The position numbers and the translations under genes are program-made. Under the pieces are notes generated by a model. That model searched no databases. It was not told the origin of the DNA and worked only from the letters and a program-made list of their open reading frames with translations. A stretch of DNA of 64,000 bases from Frondihabitans sp. PAMC 28766 (GTDB taxonomy: Bacteria; Actinomycetota; Actinomycetes; Actinomycetales; Microbacteriaceae), in the NCBI RefSeq assembly GCF_001577365.1, contig NZ_CP014513.1, forward strand, positions 1,426,001 through 1,490,000, in the 5' to 3' direction. Below, one piece after another: positions 9,057 through 19,916 of the stretch (position 1 is the stretch's first letter; each line of letters opens with the position of its first letter).

Positions 9057-9182
9057 AGGGTTCTCCTTCGTTTGCGGGGCGACCCGATGGTCTCGGGGCC
9101 CACATCATTCAACACGCATCCGGCCCGGTTGATTCCGTGAGTCGGCCCCATGCCGGCCGTACGTCGACCGTAGGCTCGCCGC

Positions 9183-10175
9183 ATGACGACGGCCGGACGA
9201 TTCGCCGACTTCGCCGAGGCCGCGGCACTCGGTGGCTCGCCGGTCTACGCGGAGTGGGCGACGGGAATGGCGCAGGATGCCGAGCTGGTCGCCCTCGTCG
9301 ACCGGGCCCGGGCGTCGCAGCGCCAGCCCGTTCTCGTCTTCGCGGTGGCTCGCCTCTTGGGGGCGCCTCTCGGATCGTTCGACGAGCTGCGGTCGTGGCT
9401 GCGAGGCCACGCCGACGACTTGGTGGCCGAGCTCGACCGCCGACACACGCAGACGAACGACGTGCGCCGAGTCGGGCCGATCGCGTGGGCGCTTTCTCGC
9501 ATCCTGCCGCCTGGCGCTCTCGAGACCGATGCCGTGCCGCCCGTCGCCCTGCTCGAAGTCGGGGCATCGGCGGGGCTCGGCCTCTACCCCGACCGCTTCG
9601 ACGTGCGCGTCGGCTCGGCGCGCCTCGGCGACCCGTCGAGCGTGGTCCGCGTCACCGTCGCTGTCGAGGGGGCGCAGGATGCCCTCGCTCACGTCGGTCG
9701 CATCCCTCCCGTCGCCTTTCGCGCGGGCCTCGACCTCGCGCCTCTCGATGTCCGCGACGAGGCCGCCATGCAATGGCTCGAGACGCTGCTGTGGCCGGGG
9801 CAGGTCGACCGTGTCGCCCTCCTCCGGGCCGCCGCCGACGTGGTCCGGCGAGAGCCGCCGACGCTGCTCATCGGCGACGCCGTGGACGCGCTGGGAGACC
9901 TCGTCGCGCTGGCTCCGGCCGGCACCGTGCCCGTCGTCGTCACGGTCGGCACGCTCGTCTACCTGCCGGGTGCTCGGCGCCAGGCATTCGTCGACACGGT
10001 CGCGGCGCTGGGCGTGCGGTGGATCTCGTACGAACGGACGGGGTTGCTGACGAGGGTGCACGCGACCCTCCCGCATCCTGAAATCGCCGACGGCTGGTTC
10101 GCGACGCTCGCCGTCGACGGTCGCGCCATCGCCGTCGGCGACGCGTACGGCCGACGATTGCACCTGCTGACGTAG
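9183..10175 (+). CDS. DUF2332-family protein
   Basis: 330 residues with the actinobacterial DUF2332 pattern: an N-terminal helical YAEWATGMAQDAELVAL region, the central VALLEVGASAGLGLYPDRFDV motif (here in part), and a C-terminal VVVTVGTLVYLPGARRQAF block. The central GxSAGLxL motif resembles a nucleotide- or methyl-donor-binding loop, but no catalytic role is established for the family. No membrane segments or signal. It is divergent from msrB across about 125 bases and looks monocistronic. Confidence 0.8.
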   Translation: MTTAGRFADFAEAAALGGSPVYAEWATGMAQDAELVALVDRARASQRQPVLVFAVARLLGAPLGSFDELRSWLRGHADDLVAELDRRHTQTNDVRRVGPIAWALSRILPPGALETDAVPPVALLEVGASAGLGLYPDRFDVRVGSARLGDPSSVVRVTVAVEGAQDALAHVGRIPPVAFRAGLDLAPLDVRDEAAMQWLETLLWPGQVDRVALLRAAADVVRREPPTLLIGDAVDALGDLVALAPAGTVPVVVTVGTLVYLPGARRQAFVDTVAALGVRWISYERTGLLTRVHATLPHPEIADGWFATLAVDGRAIAVGDAYGRRLHLLT

Positions 10176-10257
10176 CGCAGCCTCGTCGACGCCGGGCGTG
10201 CCTTCCCGGCGCTCACCCCTGCCCGCCCTAGGATTCCAAAGACTGCAGAGGCGGGCG

Positions 10258-10521
10258 ATGAGAGACGACAGGGCGAACGAGCTGACGGAGCAGGATCGCA
10301 GGATCCTCGACTTCGAGCAGCGCGCACCCGTCGCGGTCTCCCGCAAGGAGGCAGCGATTCGCACGGAATTCGGCCTGACCGGGCCGAGATATCAGCAATT
10401 GCTCGGTTGGCTCATAGAAAAACCCGGTGCACTGGCGTACGCGCCCATGCTCGTCGGGAGGCTCCTGCGCCTTCGCGACACCCGAGCCGAGGCGCGCAGT
10501 GCCCGCAGCTTCGGGCGCTGA
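10258..10521 (+). CDS. DUF3263-family small helix-turn-helix-like protein
   Basis: 87 residues. The pattern ILDFEQRAPVAVSRKEAAIR followed by GLTGPRYQQLLGWLI is that of the actinobacterial DUF3263 family, whose helical layout suggests a small DNA-binding protein (inference). ATG at 10258 is preferred over an upstream in-frame start because it removes a non-conserved basic leader. It lies 32 bases before the LytR_C gene, and this pairing recurs in related genomes, so the two probably share a message. Confidence 0.8.
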   Translation: MRDDRANELTEQDRRILDFEQRAPVAVSRKEAAIRTEFGLTGPRYQQLLGWLIEKPGALAYAPMLVGRLLRLRDTRAEARSARSFGR

Positions 10522-10553
10522 CCCGAAGCCCACGACGGAAGACCACCACATCC

Positions 10554-11165
10554 ATGGCCAAGTTCCCGCCCGACCGGTTCGACGGCGTCCCTGAATCGCC
10601 CCTGCGCGTCGGTGCGCACCGTTCGGGCGTCAAGCGGCACGGCGGCTGGATCGTCTTCGCCTGGGCGGCGCTGGCCTGCCTCGTCCTGGTCGGCATCGGC
10701 GTGGCCGTGCTCAAGATCACCGACAGCAACAACCAGTTCCACGACACCTCGACGACCGCGCCGAGCATCTCGGCGACGCCCGGCAGCTCGTCGGGCACCC
10801 CGTCGCCCGGCGCATCGACCTCGACGACGCCCACGGTCGCCCCGACGCCGACGCCCCTTCTCGACCCGTCCCAGATCAACTCGGCGGTGACCACCATCAC
10901 GGTCCTGAACTCGACGAAGACGGCAGGCCTCGCGGCCAACGCCGGCGGCGCCCTGAAGAACGGCGGCTGGGTCGTCGGCAACGAGGGCAACGCGACGACC
11001 GAGGTGCCGACGTCCGTCGTCTACTACGACTCGTCGGCGGCCGACAACGAGTCGATCGCCCTCGGCATCGCCAAGACCCTCGGCATCTCGCAGGTGCAGC
11101 AGAGCACCGCCTTCCCGAGCTCGACGATCACCGTCGTGCTGGGCAGCGATTACGTCTCCAAGTAA
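10554..11165 (+). CDS. LytR_C-domain membrane protein
   Basis: 203 residues. A short cytoplasmic N terminus is followed by one membrane helix (WIVFAWAALACLVLVGIGVAV, about residues 31-52), a Ser/Thr/Pro-rich linker, then a C-terminal LytR_C domain starting near ITVLNSTKTAGLAANAGG and ending SSTITVVLGSDY. The domain faces outward and is thought to bind cell-wall material; there is no LytR-CpsA-Psr phosphotransferase domain. ATG at 10554 is the first start giving the conserved MAKFPPDRFD-like beginning. Confidence 0.87.
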   Translation: MAKFPPDRFDGVPESPLRVGAHRSGVKRHGGWIVFAWAALACLVLVGIGVAVLKITDSNNQFHDTSTTAPSISATPGSSSGTPSPGASTSTTPTVAPTPTPLLDPSQINSAVTTITVLNSTKTAGLAANAGGALKNGGWVVGNEGNATTEVPTSVVYYDSSAADNESIALGIAKTLGISQVQQSTAFPSSTITVVLGSDYVSK

Positions 11166-11339
11166 CGTCAAACCGCGCGTCAGGTTACGGCCGTGTTAAA
11201 AGCGGCTGATCCAGGCTCTCCGAGTCGATTTTTTACCGCCGAGGGAGGGATTTCGGGGTCGTTCTTCATTACTATCTGGAACCAGTCGTCGTCCGAGCAC
11301 ATGGGCTGGTGGCGAGCGTTCACAGCTAGGGAGTACGAA

Positions 11340-11543
11340 ATGGCAAACGGAAGCGTCAAGTGGTTCAACGCCGAAAAGGGCTACGGTTTCATCACCGTCG
11401 AGGGGGGCGGGCAGGATGTCTTCGTTCACTACTCAGCCATCGACATGAGCGGCTACAAGGTCCTCGAGGAGGGCCAGGCAGTCGTCTTCGAAGTCGGCAC
11501 CGGCAACAAGGGCCCGCAGGCCGAGGCTGTTTGCCTCGCCTGA
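11340..11543 (+). CDS. CspA-type cold-shock protein
   Basis: 67 residues, the usual length of a single cold-shock domain. RNP1 KGYGFITV and RNP2 VFVHYSAI are both intact, so it should bind single-stranded RNA and DNA. Start ATG with TAGGGAG seven bases upstream. A leader of about 170 bases without ORFs precedes it, as is common for temperature-regulated csp genes. A terminator follows, separating it from groEL. Confidence 0.95.
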   Translation: MANGSVKWFNAEKGYGFITVEGGGQDVFVHYSAIDMSGYKVLEEGQAVVFEVGTGNKGPQAEAVCLA

Positions 11544-11559
11544 CTCGGCATCCTTCTGA

Positions 11560-13353
<1,794 letters not shown>

Positions 13354-13382
13354 TCCGGGCTGCTCTGCCGCTGCAACGCTCA

Positions 13383-13413
13383 GGCCGGTTCCCCTTCGGG
13401 GGAGCCGGCCTTT
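13383..13413 (+). terminator. Rho-independent terminator of groEL
   Basis: 12-bp stem GGCCGGTTCCCC / GGGGAGCCGGCC capped by TTCG and followed by TTT, 30 bases after the groEL stop. Confidence 0.85.
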
Positions 13414-13457
13414 GCCGTTGCGCTCGCGGCGGCGGCCGCCGCGGCCGCTGGGCCTGA

Positions 13458-13517
13458 ACCCTCGCGGACGGCGTGCGCGCCGCGCCTAGGCATTGCGCGG
13501 ACGCCGTCCGCGAGGGT
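13458..13517. repeat. 17-bp perfect inverted repeat in the groEL-histidine kinase gap
   Basis: Arms ACCCTCGCGGACGGCGT (13458-13474) and its exact complement (13501-13517). Inside them a second stem CCGCGC/GCGCGG closes a nine-base loop after a five-base bulge. No T-run follows. It sits between a plus-strand gene and a minus-strand gene, so a bidirectional transcription block is the simplest reading; a protein-binding palindrome is possible. I see no gene elsewhere in 13354-13683. Confidence 0.6.
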
Positions 13518-13683
13518 GTGTGCTGGGCGCGGGGGCCTGTGCCAGGGGAGTGATGGCGCTGGAAAGAGGAGTGGGCGCCTCCCGGAGCTGCACGTCGACG
13601 GGCTCGACCCTCGTCGCCGGACCACGCTACGGACCCAAGACCACCGCGGTGTCCGGGGGCGCGGGTCTGAGCCCCGCGTGGGG

Positions 13684-15342
13684 CTAGGCGGCGGCGGGGA
13701 GGAGCGGCAGCGAGACGCGGAAGGTGGCGCCGCCGCCAGGGGTGTCGAAGACGTCGACGTCGCCGTGGTGCGCCGCCACGATGCCCGACACGATGGCGAG
13801 GCCGAGCCCCGAGCCGCCGGTGTCGCGGGTGCGGGAGGTGTCGGCGCGCCAGAAGCGCTGGAAGATCTTCTCGCGGATCTGCGGAGGGATGCCCTCGCCG
13901 TGGTCGATCACGTCGATCGTCGCCATGCCGCGGCCCGGGTCGGCCTGCACGGCGAGCTCGATGGGCGCGTCGTAGTCGGTGAACCGCATCGCGTTGCCCA
14001 TGAGGTTCGTGACGACCTGCCGGATCTTGTTCTCTTCGCCGAGCACGATCGGGCTGATGGCCCTCTCGGTCGCAGGATCGAGACGCGGAAGGTCTTCGGG
14101 TGGAGTGACCCCCGCGGCCGCGGCTCGGGCCCTGCGGGTGCGAAGCCGGGCGAGGGTGGCGCCGGCGAAGGCGATGGGGCCCGTGACGTTCGGTGACGCT
14201 GCGGCCGTGACGACTGCCCGTGGAACGACGTACTCTTCGGGGCGGTCGTCGCCCGGCTCGACGGGCTCGCGCACGATCACGCGGATCTCACGGTCGGTGT
14301 TCGACGCCATCGTGTCGAGCGCGGAGTCGCGGGCGATCGTGACCAGGTCGACGGGCCCGAGCTCGAGCGGCTTCGACTCGTCGAGGCGGGCGAGCTGCAA
14401 CAGATCCTGCACCAGGCCGCCCATGCGGATGGCCTCTTTTTCGATGCGGTCCATCGCCTGGGCGACGTCTTCGGGCTTCTGCAGCGCGCCCATGCGGTAG
14501 AGCTCGGCGTAGCCGCGCAGCGAGACGAGGGGGGTGCGCAGCTCGTGGCTGGCGTCGCCGACGAAGCGCCGCATCTGGTCGATGGTTTTCGCACGATCGT
14601 CGAAGGCCGAGTCGATGCGCGAGAGCATGAGGTTGAGCGAGCCGTTGAGGCGGCCGACCTCGGTGTTGGGCGTGGTGGTGTCGAGGCGCTGGCTGAAGTC
14701 GCCGTCGGCGAAGCGGGCCGCGGTCTCTTCGACGTCTCGGAGGGGGGCGAACGTCGACGTCACCAGGAGGCGCGTGATGGCTGCGCCGAGCACGACGACC
14801 GAGAGACCGAACCCCAGGAAGATGTAGGTGAAACGGGCGATCGTGTTGTTGGTCTGGGCGAGGTTGGTACCGGTCACGACGCTGTTCACGCTCGTCGTGC
14901 CCGTGGTCGTGTCGGTCACGTCTCTTTCGGTGGCGAACAGCCGCCACTCCTGCGTGTGAGTCTTGTTGTAGGCGGTGAACGCCCCTTTGTGCTTCTTCAC
15001 GTCGGCCGCCGTGAAGCCGGGCAGGTAAGGGTTCGAGCCCTTGTCGAGATCACGCTCGTTGTCGCAGACGAGTGTGCCGTCGGGGGCGATGATCGCCAGG
15101 TACGCCGACGACTCGTAGCCGAACTGGGCGATGCAGTAAGTGCCGGCCTTCTGCACCGTGCCCGTGCTGTTGGCCGCCGTCGACAGGTTCGTGTTGACCT
15201 GCGCATACAGATACGTGCTGAGCACCGTCATCGTGCCGAGGCCCGCCACGAGCAGCCCGAGGGTCACCAGAGCCACCGTGATGCCGGTGATCTTGGTGCG
15301 GATGGAGATCTCGTTCCACCACTGCGAGAGGCGACTGTGCAT
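13684..15342 (-). CDS. Two-component sensor histidine kinase
   Basis: 552 residues. TM1 about 18-45, an extracellular sensor region to about 168 (contains C70 and C93), TM2 about 170-193, then HAMP, HisKA with H266 in DASHELRTPL, and HATPase with N box RQVVTNLMGNAMRF, DHGEGIP and GGSGLGLAI. Odd point: about 70 extra residues (roughly 361-430, PRAVVTAAASP... rich in Ala/Arg) lie between the HisKA helices and the N box. Partner of the OmpR-type regulator 47 bases upstream on the same strand. The signal sensed is unknown. Confidence 0.93.
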   Translation of the reverse strand: MHSRLSQWWNEISIRTKITGITVALVTLGLLVAGLGTMTVLSTYLYAQVNTNLSTAANSTGTVQKAGTYCIAQFGYESSAYLAIIAPDGTLVCDNERDLDKGSNPYLPGFTAADVKKHKGAFTAYNKTHTQEWRLFATERDVTDTTTGTTSVNSVVTGTNLAQTNNTIARFTYIFLGFGLSVVVLGAAITRLLVTSTFAPLRDVEETAARFADGDFSQRLDTTTPNTEVGRLNGSLNLMLSRIDSAFDDRAKTIDQMRRFVGDASHELRTPLVSLRGYAELYRMGALQKPEDVAQAMDRIEKEAIRMGGLVQDLLQLARLDESKPLELGPVDLVTIARDSALDTMASNTDREIRVIVREPVEPGDDRPEEYVVPRAVVTAAASPNVTGPIAFAGATLARLRTRRARAAAAGVTPPEDLPRLDPATERAISPIVLGEENKIRQVVTNLMGNAMRFTDYDAPIELAVQADPGRGMATIDVIDHGEGIPPQIREKIFQRFWRADTSRTRDTGGSGLGLAIVSGIVAAHHGDVDVFDTPGGGATFRVSLPLLPAAA

Positions 15343-15389
15343 AGATCCGCCAGATTAGCGGCTGGAACTGAGAGGTGAGGCCGCGAGGG

Positions 15390-16082
15390 TCAGGCCTTGG
15401 CGGCCTTCAGCATGTAGCCGAAGCCGCGCTTGGTCTGAATGATCGGCTCGGCCGAGAACTGGTCGAGCTTGCGGCGGAGATACGAGATGTAACTCTCGAC
15501 GATTCCGGCGTCGCCGTTGAAGTCGTACTCCCAGACGTGGTCGAGGATCTGAGCTTTCGAGAGCACGCGATTGGGGTTGAGCATCAGGTAGCGCAGCAGC
15601 TTGAACTCGGTGGGGCTGAGCTCGATCGCGGTGTCGCCGATGGTGACCTCGTGCGTGTCCTGGTCCATCGTGAGTTCGCCGGTGCGGATCACGGCGTCTT
15701 CGTCTTCGTTCATGGTGCGGCGGAGGATCGCCTTGATTCGGGCGACGATCTCGTCGAGGCTGAACGGCTTGGTGACGTAGTCGTCGCCGCCCACGGTGAG
15801 GCCGGTGATCTTGTCTTCGGTGTCGTCCTTCGCCGTGAGGAAGAGGATGGGCGAGGTGTAGCCGGACGAGCGGAGGCGCTTGGTCACGCCGAAGCCGTTC
15901 ATGTCGGGCAGCATCACGTCGAGGATGATCAGGTCGGGCTCTTCTTCGAGAACCGCGGAGATCGCCTGCGCCCCGTTGCCCACGGCACGGACGGCGAACC
16001 CGGCGAACCGGAGGCTCGTCGTCAGGAGATCGCGGATGTTGGGCTCGTCATCGACGATCAGAATCTTGGGGCCATCGCTCAT
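15390..16082 (-). CDS. OmpR/PhoB-family response regulator
   Basis: 230 residues: receiver domain with acidic pair D11/D12, phospho-acceptor D55 (LDVMLPD) and K in VTKPF, then a winged-helix DNA-binding domain (LSPTEFKLLRYLM, GYMLK at the end). It resembles the PrrA/TcrX/PhoP group of actinobacterial regulators; I cannot pick one. It is transcribed first, with the histidine kinase 47 bases behind it. The spacer of about 100 bases to the XPB gene holds its probable promoter. Confidence 0.95.
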   Translation of the reverse strand: MSDGPKILIVDDEPNIRDLLTTSLRFAGFAVRAVGNGAQAISAVLEEEPDLIILDVMLPDMNGFGVTKRLRSSGYTSPILFLTAKDDTEDKITGLTVGGDDYVTKPFSLDEIVARIKAILRRTMNEDEDAVIRTGELTMDQDTHEVTIGDTAIELSPTEFKLLRYLMLNPNRVLSKAQILDHVWEYDFNGDAGIVESYISYLRRKLDQFSAEPIIQTKRGFGYMLKAAKA

Positions 16083-16182
16083 GGAATCAAGTATCTGCGC
16101 GCCGTCTAAGCGTTTCCTGGGAGTCGCTCGTGCGCGAGTTGTCTGTGGCCGGTGAGGCCGGGGCCCGCCTCGGCAGCCCGGG

Positions 16183-17817
16183 TCAGGCGGCGAGGGCGAT
16201 CGAGTCGAGGATCGTGTAGCTGTAGCCCTGCTCGGCGAGAAAACGCTGGCGGTTCTGCGCGAAGTCCTGGTCGACGGTGTCTCGCGAGACGAGCGTGTAG
16301 AACGAGGCGGGCAACCCGCTCTTCTTCGGCCTCAGCAGCCGGCCGAGACGCTGCGCCTCTTCTTGACGCGAGCCGTAGGATCCGGAGACCTGGATCGCCA
16401 CGGTCGCCTCGGGCAGGTCGACCGAGAAGTTCGCCACCTTCGACACCACGAGCACCTTGACCTCACCGTCGCGGAAGGCCTGATAGAGCCGCTGCCGTTC
16501 GTCGACGCTCGTCGCACCGGTCAACTTCGGGGCGTTCAGGCTCTCGGCCAACTCGTCGATCTGGTCGAGGTACTGGCCGATCACCAGGATCTGCTCGCCC
16601 TCGTGCTTCTTGACGAGGTCGCGCACGACATCGAGCTTGATCGGGGCGGTGGCCGCAAGACGGTAGCGCTCGTCGTCGGGGGAGGCGGCGTACTCGAGTC
16701 GGGCCTCCTGCGGCAGGTCGACGCGCACCTCGTAGCAGCTGGCAGGAGAGATGAAGCCCTGGGCCTCGATCTCCTTCCACGGGGCGTCGAAGCGCTTCGG
16801 GCCGATGAGGCTGAACACGTCGCTCTCGCGGCCGTCCTCGCGCACGAGCGTCGCGGTCAGCCCGAGTCGGCGGCGGGCCTGCAGCTCGGCGGTGAGCTTG
16901 AAGACGGGCGCGGGCAGCAGGTGCACCTCGTCGTAGACCACGAGGCCCCAGTCGAGCGCGTCGAGCAGAGAGAGGTGCGTGTACTTGCCCGCCCTGCGCG
17001 CGGTGAGGATCTGGTAGGTCGCGATGGTGACCGGTTTGATCTCTTTGACGGCGCCCGAGTACTCGCCGATCTCGTCTTCGGTGAGCGTGGTGCGCTTCAG
17101 CAGCTCGTCGCGCCACTGGCGGGCGCTCACGGTGTTGGTGACGAGGATGAGAGTGGTCGTCTTGGCCTCGGCCATCGCGCCCGCCCCGACGAGGGTCTTG
17201 CCCGCGCCACAGGGCAGCACGACGACGCCCGAGCCGCCGGCGAAGAAGTTGTCGACGGCCTTCTGCTGGTAGTCGCGGAGGTGCCATTCGGAAGTGTCGA
17301 GGTCGATGTCGTGCGGGGTGCCCGGGGTGTAGCCGGCGTGGTCTTCAGCGGGCCAGCCGAGCTTGATCAACTGCTGCTTGACCTCGCCTCGAGCCCAGGG
17401 CAGCAACTCCCACAGATCGTCGGCGCGCTTCACGCCGAGCAGCTCGCCGACCTTCTTGGCGCGGGTGACCTCGCCGAGCACGGCCTTGTCGGTGCCTCGG
17501 AGCAGCAGCTGGTCGCCGTCGCGCTCGATCACGATCCGGCCGTAGCGGGCCACGGTCTCGGTCATGTCGACGGTGACGCTCTGCGGCACCGGGAACTTGC
17601 TGTACTTCTCGAGGGTCGCCAGCATGTCGTCGGCGGAGTGGCCGGCAGCACGCGCGTTCCAGAGGCCGAGGCGCGTGATGCGGTAGGTGTGCACGTGCTC
17701 GGGGGCGCGTTCGAGCTCGGCGAAGACGGAGAGATCGTGCCGGGCGTCTTCGGCGTCGGGGTGGGCGACTTCGAGCAGCACGGTGCGATCGCTTTGGACG
17801 ATCAGGGGTCCGTTCAC
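16183..17817 (-). CDS. XPB-like DNA repair helicase (superfamily 2)
   Basis: 544 residues. An N-terminal XPB-type domain (about 1-175) precedes the RecA-like helicase core: Walker A PCGAGKT at 202-208, DEVH box at 296-299, motif III LTATLVRED, motif VI QEEAQRLGRLLRPK. Archaeal and bacterial XPB homologues unwind DNA 3' to 5' and are linked to nucleotide-excision repair; the bacterial role is not settled. GTG start at 17817. The gene upstream (17988-19895) encodes a helicase-associated protein with which XPB is commonly paired in actinobacteria. Confidence 0.93.
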   Translation of the reverse strand: MNGPLIVQSDRTVLLEVAHPDAEDARHDLSVFAELERAPEHVHTYRITRLGLWNARAAGHSADDMLATLEKYSKFPVPQSVTVDMTETVARYGRIVIERDGDQLLLRGTDKAVLGEVTRAKKVGELLGVKRADDLWELLPWARGEVKQQLIKLGWPAEDHAGYTPGTPHDIDLDTSEWHLRDYQQKAVDNFFAGGSGVVVLPCGAGKTLVGAGAMAEAKTTTLILVTNTVSARQWRDELLKRTTLTEDEIGEYSGAVKEIKPVTIATYQILTARRAGKYTHLSLLDALDWGLVVYDEVHLLPAPVFKLTAELQARRRLGLTATLVREDGRESDVFSLIGPKRFDAPWKEIEAQGFISPASCYEVRVDLPQEARLEYAASPDDERYRLAATAPIKLDVVRDLVKKHEGEQILVIGQYLDQIDELAESLNAPKLTGATSVDERQRLYQAFRDGEVKVLVVSKVANFSVDLPEATVAIQVSGSYGSRQEEAQRLGRLLRPKKSGLPASFYTLVSRDTVDQDFAQNRQRFLAEQGYSYTILDSIALAA

Positions 17818-17824
17818 AACCGAT

Positions 17825-17913
17825 GATCCTATGCGCGGCCCCTGTGAGCCGATCAGGGGTGCAGCTCTGTTCGGACGATCAGCGATCCTCTGCGCGGCCC
17901 CTGTGAGCCGGTC
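17825..17913. repeat. 30-bp direct repeat upstream of the XPB gene
   Basis: GATCCTATGCGCGGCCCCTG... (17825-17854) recurs at 17884-17913 with two mismatches, 59 bases apart. It lies in the promoter-proximal region of the minus-strand XPB gene and could be a tandem operator or a local duplication. Confidence 0.5.
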
Positions 17914-17921
17914 GGCCTACT

Positions 17922-17978
17922 CGAGAGTGCGCAAATCGCGGCTGAGCGCGAAAGTGAGCCGCGAGTCGCGCACTCTCG
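17922..17978 (-). terminator. Long inverted repeat after the helicase-associated gene
   Basis: Outer arms CGAGAGTGCGC/GCGCACTCTCG and inner arms TCGCGGCT/AGCCGCGA, with a three-base internal loop and a 13-base apex. It lies just past the stop at 17988 on the minus strand. It lacks a T-run, so terminator is inferred from position. Confidence 0.55.
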
Positions 17979-17987
17979 GCGGGATGT

Positions 17988-19895
17988 TCAGCGCGGGGCG
18001 GCGGCGACGGCGACGATGCTCGAGAGCGGCAGGGTGCGCTCGATGTCCGAGCGGCGGTCGCGGCCGCGCACGCGCCCGCCGCCGACGCCGGTCGGCTCCA
18101 TCTGCAGCTCGGAGGTCGAGCCGTCCGGCATCGCGACGGTCACGAGCACGGTGAGCCTGCCCTTGACGGCGGCGTCGAGCTGGCGCGCGATCCAGGCGCG
18201 GTCGGTGTCGGACTCGCTGCCCGACGACGACGAGACCACCCGCGCGACGAGGTCGCCGAGCTGGTCGGTCGTCGCGGCCGGTGCGGGCCTCCGTGACCGG
18301 CGGCGTCGGGGCGCTCGCAGCGCCTCCTGGTCGACGCCCTCGACGATGACGGGGTAGCGCTCGTCGACGAGCCCCCAGTAGACGGTCTCGGCGTCGAATC
18401 GGCACAGCATTCGCAGCGGACCGACCCGCCTGAGGCCGAGCGGAGACAGCGCCTGGTCGACCTCGACCGTGTCGAGGAACGCAGGATCATCGGCGCGCAG
18501 CTGGCTCACCGCCCCGAACCGCAGAGCCTCCTGGTCGAGCCCGCCCGCGCGCCCCGGCCTGTCGGCCTCGAGGGTCGACACTCGGTATCGACCGTGCCGC
18601 GCGGCCGTCTCGGTCAGCAGATAGTCGACCGGCTGGGGGATGCCCGTCGACGACAGGGCGCCGAGGAATTCGCGAAGGCCCTTCTCGGTCTCGCCCTCGC
18701 TCAGTGCACGCTGGATTCCCGCCTCGCTGATGCGGTAGGTCGCCGCGAGCCCGGCACTCTCGACCTCGGCGATCGTCCGGAGCCGCGCGTCGAGGTCGGG
18801 CGCGAGCGGGCCCGGTGCCACGACGGTGAGGTCGTGCTGAAGGTAGACGCTGTCGATCGCCGTCGGCATGAGGGTGGCGACGATCGCCTCGGCCGCGTCG
18901 ACGCCGTCGCGCAGCAGGGCGATGGCGACGCTGGTCGGCCGCGACCCCGTCGTCAGGCCGAACAGCTCGGCCGCCCGCTCGAACGCGGCGAGGCGGTCGG
19001 GCACCCACGCGTGCCCGGCAGGGAAGAACCAGTCGCTGAACGTGCGCAGCGGCTCGCCCCACGACGTGTCGGCGCGCTGGTCGAGCACCACGCGCACCTC
19101 ACGGGGCAGGGTGTCGAGCCAGGATCCGACGAGTCGCGCCCAGCGCTCGGCCCACGTCGCGAGCAGCCAGGCATCGGCCTCGGGGCCGGGGCCCCAGCCG
19201 TCCGGGCCCGGCTCGACCAGACCCGCAGCGCTCGCCGCCGAGAGCAGAGGTGCGACGTCGTCGACGTCGACGCGCGCGGATTCGGCCAGGCGTCGGGTCT
19301 CGGGCAGGGCGAGGCCGCCCTTGGCCAGCTCGCGCGCCGGTGACGTCGTCACGGCCCGAACGATCTCGGCCGTCTCGACGACGACGGCGTACAGGCGCTC
19401 GGAACTCGTCGCATCCTGCGCCTCTCGATCGACGGAGTCGACTGCCTCGAGCACGACCGGAGGCGTGGTGGTCGCCAGCTCGAGCGCCGACAGGGTCGTG
19501 TCGTCGTCGAGGACGAGCGCGACGGCGTCGAGTGTGACCGTGCGGTCGGTGCCCTCGACGGGCAGCGCCAGGAAGAGCACGCGGACGTGCTCGGCCGCGC
19601 GCTCGACGTCGGCGACCGACACGGAGAATGCGGGTGCTATGGCCTCGAGAAGACCCGCGGGGTCGGCGGCCGTGCGCGCCGCCTGAAGAGTGAGGAGGGC
19701 AACCCGGTCGAGTCGGCTCAGGGCGTCGCGGATCGACGCGTGCTCGAGGAGGGAGTCGGCGAGGTCGAAGGCGTCTTTGACCTGCGCGGCCCGCGCGATC
19801 TGGCGCTCGCGGAGGCGCACGCGCAGCTCGTCGGCGGAGAGTTCGCGGAGGGCACCGGCGAGTTCGAGCGCGCTAGCCACGGGGCGCCGTTGCAC
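17988..19895 (-). CDS. Helicase-associated (Helicase_C_3/XPB-Ssl2 N-terminal-like) protein
   Basis: 635 residues. No Walker motifs, so not a helicase itself. It carries the actinobacterial helicase-associated region: helical N-terminal ALSRLDRVALLTLQAARTA, then the C-terminal block STLEADRPGRAGGLDQEALRFG, and the late ELQMEPTGVGGGRVRGRDR... segment typical of XPB/Ssl2-N-like proteins. Probably works with or regulates the neighbouring XPB helicase (inference from conserved neighbourhood). The GTG at 19895 lacks a clear Shine-Dalgarno; a GTG five codons in is an alternative. Confidence 0.83.
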   Translation of the reverse strand: MQRRPVASALELAGALRELSADELRVRLRERQIARAAQVKDAFDLADSLLEHASIRDALSRLDRVALLTLQAARTAADPAGLLEAIAPAFSVSVADVERAAEHVRVLFLALPVEGTDRTVTLDAVALVLDDDTTLSALELATTTPPVVLEAVDSVDREAQDATSSERLYAVVVETAEIVRAVTTSPARELAKGGLALPETRRLAESARVDVDDVAPLLSAASAAGLVEPGPDGWGPGPEADAWLLATWAERWARLVGSWLDTLPREVRVVLDQRADTSWGEPLRTFSDWFFPAGHAWVPDRLAAFERAAELFGLTTGSRPTSVAIALLRDGVDAAEAIVATLMPTAIDSVYLQHDLTVVAPGPLAPDLDARLRTIAEVESAGLAATYRISEAGIQRALSEGETEKGLREFLGALSSTGIPQPVDYLLTETAARHGRYRVSTLEADRPGRAGGLDQEALRFGAVSQLRADDPAFLDTVEVDQALSPLGLRRVGPLRMLCRFDAETVYWGLVDERYPVIVEGVDQEALRAPRRRRSRRPAPAATTDQLGDLVARVVSSSSGSESDTDRAWIARQLDAAVKGRLTVLVTVAMPDGSTSELQMEPTGVGGGRVRGRDRRSDIERTLPLSSIVAVAAAPR

Positions 19896-19916
19896 CGGGG
19901 CGGTCGGCGCTGCCGA

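Noticed and set aside
13684..16082. Naming the two-component pair as MtrAB or PhoPR
   Set aside because: Domain layout is generic; MtrB-specific neighbours (lpqB) are missing.
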